Shown piece by piece: positions 37,360-49,760 of a DNA stretch of 64,000 nt. The translations under genes were made by a program, and so were the position numbers. The notes under the pieces were generated by a model. The model was not told where the DNA came from. It saw only the letters and a list, made by a program, of their open reading frames with translations, and ran no database searches. The stretch is from Liolophura sinensis. Lineage: Eukaryota; Mollusca; Polyplacophora; Chitonida; Chitonidae. Every line of letters starts with the position of its first letter. Within the stretch, counting starts at the first letter, position 1. The stretch is taken from assembly GCF_032854445.1 (NCBI RefSeq), contig NC_088295.1, forward strand, positions 15,673,385 through 15,737,384. Reading direction: 5' to 3'.

Positions 37360-38600
37360 CACCGTACAAGCAGCACACATTGCACAGGGACTGGAGTGTT
37401 AGGGAACATTGTTTATTTCCACCATTCAAGCCGCACACACTGCACAGGGGCTGGAGTGTTAGGGAACCTTGTTTATTTCCACCGTACCAGCAGTACACAT
37501 TGAACAGGGACAGGAGTGTTAAGGAATATTGTTTATTTCCACTGTACAAGCAGAACACATTGTACAGGGACTGGAGTGTTAGGGAACATTGTTTATTTCC
37601 ACCGTACCAGCAGCACACATTGCAAAGGGACTGGAGTTTTAGGGAACACTGTTTATTTCCACCGTAAAAGCAGTACACATTGACAAAAGCACAGAAGTGT
37701 TAGGGAGCATTGATTATTTCCACAGACTGTACAAGCAGCACACACTGCACAGGGACTGGAGTGTTAGGGAACATTGTTTATTGCTACCGTACAAGCAGTG
37801 CCCATTGCACAGGGACGTGTGTTCGGGAACATTGATTATTTCCACCGTAAAAGCGGTACACATTGACAAAAGCACAGAAGTGTTAGGGAGCATTGATTAT
37901 TTACACTGTACAAGCAGCACACACTGCACAGGGACTGGAGTGTGAGAGAACATTGTTTATTCCCACCGTACAAGCAGCACACATTGCACAGGGACTGGAG
38001 TTTTAGGGAACACTGTTCATTTCCACCGTACAAGTAGCCCACATCGAAAAGGGACAGGAGTGTTAGGGAAAATAGATTATTTCCACCGTAAAAGCAGTAC
38101 ACATTGACAAAAGCACAGGAGTGTTGGGGAACATTGCTTATTTCCACCGTACAAGCAGCACGCATTGAAAAGGGACTGGAGTGTTAGGGGACATTGTTTA
38201 TTTCCACCGTATAAGCAGTACATATTGGACAAGTTGAGAAGTGTTAGGGAACATTGTTTATTTCCACCGTACAAGCAGCACACACTGAAAAGGGACAGGA
38301 GTGTTAGCGAACATAGATTATTTCCACCGTACAAGCAGCACACACTGAAAAGGGACAGGAGTGTTAGGGAACATAGATTATTTCCACCGTAAAAGCAGTA
38401 CACATTGACAAAAGCACAGGAGTGTTAGGGAACATTGTTTATTTCCACTGTACAAGCAGCACACATTGAAAAGGGACTGGAGTGTTAGGGAACATTGTTT
38501 ATTTCCACCGTACAAGTAGCACACACTGAACAGGGACAGGAGTGTTAGGAACATTGTTTATTTCCACCATACCAGCAGTGCATATTGAAAACTCTATTTA
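37360..38600 (+). repeat. 60-bp satellite-like array, about 20 units
   Basis: Unit 'cacagggactggagtgttag' plus 'ggaacattgtttatttccac' plus 'cgtacaagcagcacacattg'. Period 60 keeps frames open on both strands (for example 37278-37667 plus, 38077-38403 minus). A variant unit with 'gacaaaagcacag' recurs at about 37681, 37865, 38106 and 38407. Confidence 0.92.
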
Positions 38601-39013
38601 AAAATAATACCAGTTTGTGCAAGTTTATGTTTTGTCTCAGTACTTTTTAAGTTAAAAGATATACAAAAAATCACTTTTATTGCAAATTTCTGACTTCTTA
38701 CCAAACGAATTTCTGAAGGGGTCTTAGTTTGGGTTTCAGATGGAATGTTTCATAATTCATAAATATGCTAGCTTATTTCTTTGCCGGATCATCCGCTCTG
38801 CATAAGAATGGTCTTGCCAATGTATATTGGTCAAACAGGTAATTTTTTAACAAAAAAGATGAGTTCTGCATGGCTACCATACATTGGAGTCAAATCCTTT
38901 TTGATACATATTGGTATGGAAAGGAGAATCATTTAATAAAGATAGCAATACCCTGAATCTTAGTTTGTAATGGGAACGTCGAATTTAATTGTACACGAAT
39001 GTTTATGAAATTT

Positions 39014-39148
39014 ATATTTATTTATTTATTTATTTGTTTGTTTGTTTATTTGATTGTTGGTTTACGCCGTACTGAAGAATGTTTCACTTCTTTTGGTGGG
39101 AGGAAACCGGGCAGGGCCCCGGGGAAACCCACGACCATCCGCAGGTTA
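39014..39148 (-). mobile_element. SINE-A, strongly truncated copy, minus
   Basis: TTTA/TTTG tail, partial core with a deletion of the GACGGCGGCCAGC region, ending at 'catccgcaggtt'. Confidence 0.75.
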
Positions 39149-39649
39149 AGTTTATTTAGGTTAGAGTATACTACAAAGCTGATGGTAAAGACATCTCTCA
39201 TGATGACACGTTTTGACATGTAGGTCTAAAAAGCTGAAAGAGGGTGGAGTTAAACTATTGGAAAAATCCCAGTCTCCGATGAATGTAGCTTGTGATAAAA
39301 TTCCCGGTTTCTAACCCAGGGACGTCGTTCTGAAATAAAAAAAATATACCAAACTGATGTAAGTGATACACAAATAGTTACTTCATGCAATCATTAAATC
39401 GGACAACCCACCAACTTATCATCTGTTTTCATCCCCAAGAGAAAGTATTCTCTCATGAATTACAAAAACCCTGTCCAATAAAGTCCCACTACAAAGGTTA
39501 CCGAACAATTGTAACAGGCGCTTTGTTAGATAACGCGAGGAGCAGTGATTCTCTTGATGGCTCATGACCATGTTTCTTCACCTCAGAAACCGTCCAAGTT
39601 CAAACGTCTAGTATAGCTAAATATTTATTTTCTTAACTGATTCTTCCTA

Positions 39650-39900
39650 AAACCCATACCCAAGAATTTTTCACTAACGCGATGGCATTTTATGGGTGGA
39701 GGAAACAGGATAGCCCAGGTTGAACCACCTCTGTCAAGTCACTGACGAACTTTTCCCCATGTGACTTGCTGATATTGGTGGAACACAAGTGATTGACTTT
39801 AGACTGCACAAACGGCTACTCTAGGGTTGATCACTTATTGTAACCAAAGGTCCAGAGGGAGCTTGATGGCATGGGGGGAATATACGAATTCCTTGTCCAT
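39650..39900. repeat. Dispersed repeat D copy
   Basis: Has 'gggtggaggaaacaggatag', 'caagtcactgacgaactttt' and 'catgtgacttgctgatatt', the ordered blocks of family D. Confidence 0.45.
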
Positions 39901-40151
39901 GACTGGTTGTAGGGCGTAAAAATCAAGCAATTAAATGAATGTTGTATATCGAGAACATTACTGTTATTTATGTACCATGAAAACAGTATTCTAAGCAATT
40001 CTTAAATGCTGCATGTATTAAAATATTTCTGTCCAGGGATAAATTTAAGACAATATAAACATTGACATGGAAGGATGAAAAGCCTAATCGGTTAACATCA
40101 CGACATGACATTAATGATGTCACAAATCTTCCAGGAACACTTTCGACTTAC

Positions 40152-43100
40152 AATTTCCGCCTTGTCACAGTAACTGGGTACATTGAACACACTCGGATCT
40201 TTTATCCCGGGGACAATATTCACATAGCCCATGCTGGCCAGGAATGGAACTGCAAGATACAACGCCAAAACTTCCTTTCAAGAGTTGGTTCAGACACAAT
40301 ACTGTACGTGGGAATGACGAAGGGGACTGGGCAGCGTGGAGAAATGTATTCGCACCTCCTTCTCTTACTACAGTTAACAGTATCTTCTGAAAGCAAACAC
40401 TTGTTCAACTGTTTGCGTTAGGAATTCGATGCTCCTGTATGGTGTTGACTTCAATACGCCTCCATATACCGCTGAATTTTAAAAAGACTACCTATTTGTG
40501 TTTAGAAACTTCAGTTACAAACCATGTATCTGATAGTATTATTACATGGTCAAATAATGAAAACTCTGCAAACCACAAAATAAGCAAACAACACAAAACT
40601 TGAAATCACAATAGCAAATGTCAGGGTTACACTTAAGAGCTGGAGTCATTCAGACAATGACAGTTGTTATCATCGTTATATCTGCAGAATACAAAGTTCA
40701 AAGAGTGCTCCGTATAATACTCACTTAGACTTTCTTTCTTTGTCATTGATTATTGGAAATAGTATGATTGAAAATAGTATGATTGAAAATAAAATAAATC
40801 AGGTGTGGTTTAGTGATTGAGCAGACTGATGCATGTATGATGAGACCATAATTCCAAAAATAAAGCACAATTATTATTGAACCATTGATTATTGCTTATT
40901 GAGTCAAGGAATAGGACGATTTGTTTGTATATCCGTATTGCGGCATCGTTGGCCGAGTCCTGAAACCATCCATGCACAGTGGCAGGATATTGTCTTAACG
41001 GTTGACTGAAGAACTGCCTTTGTTAGCATGATTAGGCACTATCTATGTCACTATATGTAGTGGTAACGTACCGTTATTGGCTGCCCCGTACATCAACTCT
41101 CCAACAGGCAGACAGTCTTGTGCAGTCATCGACGTCACAGCGGTAATCTGCATGTCAGGTACGTCAATCTCATAGGCTATCACCTTAAGGGAGTTGTTTC
41201 CTGCCCCCAGATGAAATCGGCTGGTCTCACGGGCTGTGTCTAGTGGAGGAAATAACAACGTAATGTAGAACATAATATCTGTCAGCATGTTATATACTTT
41301 GATAGAGTCCTCCATGGGCACAAACTACGGTTGTCGGAGCGTGTCATCATGTCTCTGCGAATTCTCATCAGCCAGATCTCAGTTTTTGACAATCGAAGTT
41401 TATGTACTAACAGCCTAACTGTTAGTGATCATGGACGAAAAGAGAGATGAGAAGTGATGTACACTTCGTTAGCCGGCGTGGATAAACATTTGATTGGGTG
41501 TTGCCAGACATAGATAAAGCTCTAAGCGTTTGTAGTGAAAGTTTCATGCTCATTACTTTTCAACTGATCGCTTGGCCTAACAGTTAGAGCGTCGACCTCG
41601 AAGTGGGGAAACCTAGAATCAAACTCGAGTCAGGTCATACCAAAGAGTTTTTTCGTGTTCATGCCTCGCTTGGCACTTAGCATTGGGAGTTTTGAGCAAA
41701 GATACATGACTGGTTGGACCAGTGTCAGATGTGACTGGGTAAAGCACCAGTGCCTGTTCTGTTCAAAGAAGGCCTGCATGTATGCAAGCTCAATTTTAGT
41801 GTTTAACTATTTTAACTATTTCATGTTATTCGCTCGAACCACCTTGATGGATTTATTTATTTATTTGATTGGTGTTTTACATCGTACAAGAATATTTCAC
41901 TTATACTACGGCGGCCAGCAATATGGTGGGAGGAAACTGGGCAAACCCGGGGAAAACCCACGACCATCCGCAGTTTGCTGTCAGACCTTCCCACCCACTT
42001 TGATGGAGATGAATGATTTAACTAAATAAGATCGAGGGAGAATTGTGACCCTAAAATGGAAAACTTCGTGTCGTATGAAATGAATGGTGCTGAAGTTCGT
42101 TTGCCTGTGGTGTATACAGGTATATGCACGTAAACCTAAAACTTTCATCTTTCAAATCTTTGAAACCTGCAGATGGTCGTGGGTTTCCCCCGGGTTGTGC
42201 CCAGTTTCCACCCACCATAATGCTGGCCGCCGTCGTATAAGTGAAATATTCTTGAGTACGGCTTAAAACACCAATCAAATAAATAAATAAATCAAATCCT
42301 TTAATTCTGGATGCTCGGCTGGTAAGAACAGCTGATCCATATGTTTAGGCTGTTGGGAAACAAGGGCATGTATGTATGTTGTAGGCCTCAGCATTGTACC
42401 GCTTTGTAAAACTGGCACAAAAATTAACCTGTGCTACGGCAGACATTCTGTATTACGATCAGGTTAGTACTCAAACGCCATGATAGTTTTGCGTTATGAC
42501 CTTGTAATACTGGCTTCTCAAATTCTTAACAGAAATCTTCAAGTAACATCTTTATAACTGTACCCATGGTTTTCAGTTGCTTTTATGTTTTGTCGTAGAG
42601 GGTTTTTCGAGGATGGTGAGGGGGGTGGGGGAGATACACAGATCTGTATCGCAAGAAGCCAATGTTATGTGTTCATAGATTCGGCAATGAAATGTTTGTA
42701 AAAGGCTTCAGGGTTTCCAACAAAGTAAAGCGCAGTAGGGCAAGGTAAACAAGTTAAACTATAATTATCATTACGACATAACTTTTGCCCGGTTTCCTTC
42801 CACTATAATGCTGGCCGCCATCGAATAAGTGAAATATTCTGAAAAACACCGATCGAATAAATAAATAAACCTTACTTTCACTTATGTGTTACCGAAAATG
42901 CATGCATGCGTTCTTGACTTACTACCAAAAGATTCTAAACTTTTCAGCTGATATCTTTTCTACATGCTCACTATATGCATGCACATGGACACCACCACGT
43001 GGTGTAGACCTATATCTTACCAGGGACACATCGACTAAGAGGAGGAGCTGGCTGGACGGCACGACAATACTTGGCCTCTTCTTTAATCGTGTACATCACA

Positions 43101-46100
43101 TTCTGCAAACATAAACAATGTCTTCATTTAGTGACGATGTACGAGTCTTAGATGACTTGACTTTTGCTACATCAATTACGTATTGAGCTGAGCAGATTTA
43201 TCTGACATAATCAAATCCACAAAGTAAGACTGCTCTATGCAATTTTTTTTAAAACCAGTCGCTGAAGCACTACTTTTAGTGTTGATACTATAAAAACAAA
43301 TAGTTGATGCTTTAAATGAGGAGATATATTCTACTCGGTTGTTATATTATTTGAGAGTTACTCTTATTCTGTGTGCAATACAAACCTTATTGTAGTCAAT
43401 GATAATTTTCTGTAAGGTTGGGACTCCCTGTGTCGTCAAGTTAACATACTCCGCAACCCGTTTGTTCGTATAGTCATACGACAACGCCACATAGCCCTGT
43501 TTTGTCCAGACACATAGAGAAGAATACACATGCAGTCAGAATCAACTTATATAACCTGGAGTTATTACATACTCTATATGTACATCATGGCCACAGCTGT
43601 AGGCTGTATATACATATCTGTGAGAGGAAATGAGGTAATACGTAATGTGGATCTTACATCATGTAATACGTAATGCACGCTGTAAGAAAGGTCAGTGCGA
43701 CTTTGCGTAAAAATGTAATAAAAACAAGACGGAAATGGAAAAAATTGGAAGACGGAAAGAACAACACTTTAAAACCATCGTCGCGACTAGGCCTGTAGCG
43801 TTTTCACTTGTCTGGGGTGGGAATTTTCATGCCCATGGATTGCCTGCGAGCCTTGGCCTGCATCACGCCCACTATCCTGTTATCTGTAAGCACAGATAAC
43901 AACCTATATCATCTGACCCACCTGTCAACAGTCTCTGATTGTGAAGGTATAGGTTAAGTTTAAAACATACACAAATATACATAGCATAAATAAAATGAGC
44001 GTAGAAAGATAGAGCTGGTCATGATCCCAGCAATTAAAGATAAGACCTAAATTGAATACAGCACATTTATGTTCAGCGGATTGTGTTAGAGATAAACCTG
44101 TGAATAGGACCGAATTTGAAAGACGTGCGGAAGTGATGTTTTGACTCAGGAATTGAAACAAAACGAATACAGAACAAGATATCAACAGGCAAGACAAATT
44201 AACAGAGAGTAGGCCCTATTTAGCGCTTGGTTGGTTTAACATTGCGGTCTGAATATTGCACATGTTCTAACGGTGAACACGTCTACAGACTGAAGCCCAA
44301 TCTTACATAAAACAGAGACATGTGAACGATAATGGAAGAGAATTTAATAGCCTCCCTAAGGGCATAATTTAGATGGTACGCTTGTCTGTTCATGTCTGAT
44401 AAGGGTAATCAACATATTCTGTGTGAGAAGCCATAGCTATTCATCATCACCTGCCTTAAATACTTCCGCGCATGCTTAAATACAGTTGTATTTAAAACAA
44501 CTACCAGGAAATTTGCGATTTTTAAAGTCCTTGAGGTTTTATTTGAGCAGCGACGTATTGGTTCTTAAAACATCAAATGTAGAGCCATAGAGTTTGTACC
44601 ATAGTTATTATTACTGGATAAGTGCATTTCAGCAGCATGCTGATTTATTCACCTATTATTTAACAATGTTCAGAGTGTAGCTATAAACACAGTTGAATAT
44701 TAGTCCGCTTTATAATGACTTATAATACTTTCCCACTTTCTCCCGAATGCAGATTTGAGTTATTTTATATTTATTTATCTGAGTGGTGTTTTACGCCGTA
44801 CTCAATGATATTTCACATATATGACGGCGGTCAGCATTATAGTGGGAAGAAACCGGGCAGAATCCAGGGGAAACCCTCATGCAAAAATGAAACGCACACA
44901 CAAGACAGTTCAACATTTATTATATTGCCTGTATATAAATTTTAACTCTCACAACCGTGGCCAAAAAAAGGTTTCGCTCTAAGCCCTACTCATTCGTCAT
45001 GTTCGCATAGTAACATAGATGTAATATGCAGGTATAAATAGAGAGCCCGCTAGGCATACATGTATAAGCGGCTAACCAAGACACACTGAATTGGCGATGC
45101 TTAATACCAGATAACTGTTTACCTGTAGTAAGCAAGTATACACTTCCAGCATTAATTTCGGATTTCAGACCATTGAACATGGCAATTTTAAGATTGATAA
45201 AAGAGACAATGAAGTGCTGCTGATAACAATTTGTGATCACAAAGAGAAAATGGGCGTAGCCTTTTATAATCACATGGTTCTAATGGCTGTCTTTCAAAAC
45301 GGATAAATTTACTCAACACCTAGGTCCAGTAACTTTAGCTTCTACCTACATCTACATATATACCCGATTCATACTCAACAAACGAGGAAAAAATGCAAAT
45401 ATGTATTCATTAGCCCTGATAATGAGAAAGGGGATGGACATGTTCTTCTATGCGTATATAACATACAAACCCTTAGGTTTACGTATGTCTTAACGTCTTC
45501 CTATAGTGTGCTGTCGTTGGCGATATGTGCAGCAAGCAGGCGCTCTGTCTTGCGACTGAAGACTCTATGTTTCCTAAGTACATCCGCACAAGCAGCCTGT
45601 CCTGATAATGTATTCATCGTAAACCTACATAAATGAATGTTTATGGCTTATTTCTTCGACAATACCACGCCCACATCGTGCTGAGTAACCTATATTGGAA
45701 TCCCTACCGTGTACCAAAAGCACCCTATATCTTGTACTCTTAGATATCGATATAGCCCAATCCTGTAATCGTTATTTCCCGTTACACTTATCAGTGGATA
45801 CAGCAACCATATACATTTTGAGGTATCTCTAAAATGTAGTCTGTTATATCATTTACTATTACTCTAAATAACGCAACCGGTCCCGATGGCACAGGTGGTA
45901 GAGAGTCCGCTTCGGGAGCGGTAGACCCAGGGTCAATCCTGGATCGAGTCACGCCCAAGACCTTTAAAAGAGGCAGTTGCAACTTCCTCGCTTGGCGTTC
46001 AGCATGACCTGGCTCAGGCGGGGCGTCTTACTTGCCTTCCCTAAGGCGTCTCAGTGAAGCAGCATTAGATAAAAGAGCGGTGGAAATCTGTCCTGCAACA

Positions 46101-46830
46101 TGGAGGCACATTACATGCACTCTAACGATTCCTTCGTCGTCATATGAATGAAAAATTGTTAAGTACGACGTTAAACCCCAAGCACACTCACTCTAAATAT
46201 CACTACACTTATAACTATAAGTGCATCTACCCACGATCCATATAATTATTTTATTTACTTGTTCCACTGTTGCCTATATAAGGCCTTACTCATGCACTGT
46301 TCACTTATGCCATAGTTTTAGGGGTGGATTAAACCAGGGTGCCCGGTGTAAATGACCCACCATGCTTAGCCAAGTTACTGACAAATTATCGCACATGTGA
46401 CGTACAGACATACACACTTCATTAGAGTGCTTGGCGTTCACACACTTCATTAGAGGAAGACAAGTCCTTTTCAACGAACGTTATTGACGGCCGCCACAGG
46501 AGCTTCGTCGTCCGCTTTTGTCCTCAAGGCCCAGTAAGCATTGAGAGCGGGTCAGCAAACATCGCCATATATAGGACCTATATAACACTATTAAAATCCT
46601 TTTCTTTTACACTAGAGGAATTTCACCCGTTACATCAGACTGGTGTTTTAGCCCGGGTATCAGCCCAGGTGTCAGCCCGTGGATCTCACCTGTACGAATG
46701 CAGGCTGTCCATTCTGAACAAGCCCCTCAGTTAGTCCCAGCACGCCCTCCCACTGGTCAGGCACACAGCATTTGAAGGAGTGGACGGCGACACAACTTAC
46801 TGCAAGCACCAAAACGGTTGATAGTAACAT
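40152..46830 (-). CDS. Ependymin-related protein 1 (5 exons found; last exon not identified)
   Basis: Exons are 46690-46830, 43386-43496, 43021-43102, 41072-41239 and 40152-40249, all with GT/AG boundaries and matching phases (0, 0, 1, 1, 0). The joined frame gives 200 residues. These are a signal peptide (MLLSTVLVLAVSCVAVHS), the family hallmark CCVPDQWEG, a YDYTNKRVAEYV strand, the Cys-bearing KYCRAV and RCVPD segments, FHLGAGNNSLKV, DCLPVGE, and GIKDPSVFNVPSYC. Ependymin-related proteins are secreted or lysosomal, Ca- and lipid-associated glycoproteins with a hydrophobic pocket. Possible N-glycosylation sites are NLT (exon 2) and NNS (exon 4). The short acidic C-terminal exon seen in the neighbouring copy should follow the GTAAGT donor below 40152, but I could not find it. 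Introns 1 and 3 hold several SINEs. The family call is secure. Confidence 0.88.
41568..41790 (+). mobile_element. SINE-B-like copy with different tRNA head, plus
   Basis: A tRNA-like head ('ggcctaacagttagagcgtc' with 'gaatcaaactcgagtc') precedes a body with 'cctcgcttggcacttagcat'. It resembles SINE-B in layout but is diverged. In EPDR-1 intron 3. Confidence 0.5.
41848..41996 (-). mobile_element. SINE-A, truncated copy, minus (EPDR-1 intron 3)
   Basis: Tail and core to 'cagaccttcccac'. It lies in inverted orientation to the copy at 42168-42294. Confidence 0.8.
42168..42294 (+). mobile_element. SINE-A, truncated copy, plus (EPDR-1 intron 3)
   Basis: From 'ctgcagatggtcgtgggttt' to the TAAA tail. 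Inverted partner of 41848-41996. Confidence 0.8.
42786..42869 (+). mobile_element. SINE-A, short copy, plus (EPDR-1 intron 3)
   Basis: From 'gcccggtttccttccac' to a TAAA tail, with a deletion of 'tgagtacggcg'. Confidence 0.7.
44765..44880 (-). mobile_element. SINE-A, truncated copy, minus (EPDR-1 intron 1)
   Basis: Short tail and core ending near 'ggggaaaccctcatg'. Confidence 0.75.
45884..46190 (+). mobile_element. SINE-B, full-length tRNA-derived copy, plus
   Basis: A second SINE family. The head is 'gatggcacaggtggtagag' with the B-box-like 'gggtcaatcctggatc'. The body contains 'cttggcgttcagcatgacct' and 'agagcggtggaaatctgtcc', and the end is 'aattgttaagtacgacgtta' followed by 'aaccccaagcacactcactc'. 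It lies in EPDR-1 intron 1. Confidence 0.72.
46255..46495. repeat. Dispersed repeat D copy (EPDR-1 intron 1)
   Basis: Contains 'aaaccagggtgcccggtgta', 'caagttactgacaaattatc' and 'cacatgtgacgtacagac'. Confidence 0.45.
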
Positions 46831-46912
46831 GGTAGACAGATTGTCTTCAGGTTAGCCAATACCGAGACAATGTCAAGAATCGTACCGCCTGTTATGCCTC
46901 GCACAAGGATGT

Positions 46913-46920
46913 CTTTTATA
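46913..46920 (-). promoter_or_regulatory. TATA box of ependymin-related gene 1
   Basis: TATAAAAG on the minus strand, 83 bp upstream of the ATG at 46830. Its distance fits a core promoter with a 5' UTR of about 55 bp and supports the chosen start. Confidence 0.6.
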
Positions 46921-47954
46921 CGTTCGGTGAATTGCAGAACTAGGTCGCCTAACCTCGTTTAGTTGCTTGTGGCCTCTGCTATATTTCTCCTCCATGGTGT
47001 TATTGAGACCTGCTCTATACTTTACGATAGGGAATAAAATTTACCGGACCATGTGCACGTGTCGTGTCTGGCAGAGTATATTGATTTTAACCATCAATAA
47101 AAACACGTTAATTTCTGATCAACAAATACTATATCACATACTCTCGATAAATCTTCACCGAGTCAGCTGAAATATGAACGGAAGCAGCCGAATGTGTCTG
47201 GACGTAGTGTTGTTTGATGAAACAAATTGTTTACACAGTGCACAACGTCAAATTACCATGCCTTGTGATGTGTTGGCTAGCCATAAACAATTCAAGGTAT
47301 TTCGCAATTTCCAAGGTCATAACGACATTAAAAGTATGAAGTCAACCTTCTCGTCCTGTGTTCATTGGTTTTTAGTAAAGCCTCTACATAGCCTCTACCT
47401 CTCTCTATCCACTAAAACTGCAGCTGGAATACAACGGTATTGAAGAGGGTTTTTTTTTGGGGGGGGGGTGCTTTTTCTCATACATTTTCTCTTACCAGAA
47501 AAAAACACGCAAAACCTTTAAATATACGCTTTGTGGAGAACCCATAACCTTAAGCTTCAATTGCTTTACATAGGATTACATCAGATAAGACAACCTGGGG
47601 TTAACGTGACTGATTTAGTGATACCCCAACATACAAACGATATGGAACATCCGTCATTTCATCAGCTCTATATAAGACTGTTGAAATTTATGCCTGGCAC
47701 GTGTTGATGTTAAGCGAATTGTACATCTACAGACTAAGGTGACATAAACTTGTTTGACATACAAGAGCTTGTAAATTTTCATTTATTATCCAATTTAGTT
47801 ATACCGTTATATTGTTATATTTGGATTTTTATCGATATATCATATCGGACATTCTTTACTTCCATAACTGACAATATGTAGTTAATATAGGAGAGTACAA
47901 ACCTAAATTCTAAGGTAATCTTAATTCTTCAAGAAAGACCCAAGTTCGAATGTA

Positions 47955-48045
47955 TAGTAATTAAACCCAACGCACTCACTCGAGTGTAAGGTAGTTAAAC
48001 CCAAAGCACTTACTCGAGTGTATAGTAGTTAAACCCAAACTACAT
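47955..48045 (+). repeat. Short tandem repeat, about 35 bp x 3
   Basis: 'tagttaaacccaaagcactt' and variants with 'actcgagtgta'. Resembles an expanded SINE-B tail (ttaaaccc, cactcact). Confidence 0.6.
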
Positions 48046-48334
48046 AGTGTATACTAGGAAAGTTTCTTCTGAAGTGTAATCTTGCTAATGATCAAGACTC
48101 GTTGTAAATATCTAACCAAGCTTTATGGTATTTATATATGCTTGGATTTACACTTACCCAGGTTTCAGTCATTTGACGACGAGGAGTCATTATGTGTGTG
48201 TACATATACTGTGTCTTCCTGTGGCAGGGCAAGTGCAAGCCGCCAAAGTGCTGGCACCACTGAAGTATCATGCCGAAGACACCAGACCTGACATGCATCC
48301 CAACCAGTGAAAATAGTAACACCGGGGCAACCAG

Positions 48335-48430
48335 CTCTGTTTCGTTGTTCTAATCTCTCAGTGCTGAGCGCCAAGCGATGCGGCAACAAATAACACTTTT
48401 GGAGTCTTTGATATCACCCTATCTGTGTGT
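48335..48430 (-). mobile_element. SINE-B fragment, minus
   Basis: Shares 'tgctgagcgccaagcga' and the following segment up to a 'gtgatccgagtc' equivalent with the full copy at 60836-61186. Confidence 0.5.
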
Positions 48431-48717
48431 GATCCGAGTCTCATGTACGGTGTTTGGCTTTGTATCAATCTAGGGTTCAAAACAGACGTTCTATTAACAG
48501 CCGTCAACCGAAGTTGACGTTCCGTGTCTATAACTGCAAGATAAATTTCCAAACTTCAACACAAAACACCAAGGAAGTAAGAAAGTACAGTAAGAAATGA
48601 GGATGGATTCATTCAGAGAGAAACATTCAACAGTTAGTTTGTCAGACTTTCCATTTAGGATCTCATATTTAAGCAGGATAAAATGAAAGTTGTGTAACAA
48701 TTTTCAACAACAAGCAA

Positions 48718-48740
48718 TATATATATATATATATATATAC
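48718..48740. repeat. (TA)n microsatellite
   Basis: Uninterrupted TA run of about 11 units after 'caagca'. Confidence 0.85.
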
Positions 48741-49437
48741 CGGTGGTGTAGGACGGGTTTTTTTTGGAGGCCTCCAAAACCGCAGTTGTTTTGTTTCACT
48801 CGAAAGCAGGATGCTCAAACTTTCTAAAAACTACCATACTTTATATTTCTGTGATTTCATCGAATAAAACGTAAAACAAAATGACAATACTGACATAATG
48901 GCTGGTGTGAATCGAGGTAGCCATCTTGCCACACTAGAGTAGTCGAACACTTTTTGTCACGCTTAAGATCCCGAGGACAGTCACTAGGGAAGTATTGAAA
49001 TTTCTTGTTCAAGCCTGGAACAAATAAGGCCCAATTAAAGACGGCCCTATCTCTGGCATAGAAATACCAAGGGGGATAACTCTAATTGCATTTTAGCAAG
49101 ACATCTTTGATGAAGTAAACCCCTAGCGATAGCTTTCCTCATGCAGTTGCAGGCGTATATGGATGATAGTGTGGGCAGGGAGTGAGGTCTAGTTACTATG
49201 AGGATAATTCATTGTCTTTGTTTATATGTACGTTTGATTGTTACCATCCTGTACAACAGGTTAACACAACCTGAACTGCTCGTAATCTAACTGCATGCTG
49301 TATTGATAACTTTAGATATCCTATACACAATGTGAAGAAGATGATGTTATAGATCTACACGTATATTTAGGCATACACGTACACCTGCTGGCATGTTTCT
49401 TTGGTGAATGCCTGAATATTGTTACTATGGAAACGCT

Positions 49438-49760
49438 TTTTAGGGGCTCGCTGGATCTGAGGGTTAAGTGCCAGTTCGCTGCGACCATCTAAGGTTTAGT
49501 TCTTTGTAAGCATGTATGTCTATATCTTTGCTTAATTTCAATATCATCATATCACTGTCTTGAGTTTAAACATGTTTTAAACATCTCGCCACAAACTGAC
49601 TGAAATATTGGTGTTAAGCCATCAACAATCATTCTCAGACCCTTCACGAGAGCGGTTATTTGTTCGAATCCCGCTCTGTTCACGCACTCCAGTTTCCCCG
49701 TTCATAAGCCTGATATGCAATATAAATGAGAACATTCTTCAGCGCTGTGTTATATACCGA
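49438..49760 (+). mobile_element. SINE-C-like and tRNA-like repeat, plus
   Basis: Head 'ggggctcgctggatctgagg' followed by a tail-like 'ggtgttaagccatcaacaat'. Next comes a canonical B-box-like 'gttcgaatcccgct' at 49662 that may belong to a second nested tRNA-derived element. Confidence 0.4.

Noticed and set aside
37278-38403. Repetitive ORFs with a 20-residue unit on both strands
   Set aside because: They follow the 60-bp satellite period and are open in sense and antisense.
40062-40421. Plus-strand 119-codon frame that faintly resembles a SURF1 motif (FRLVTVTGYIEH)
   Set aside because: It is the antisense shadow of EPDR-1 exon 5, whose minus frame gives GIKDPSVFNVPSYC with proper splice sites.
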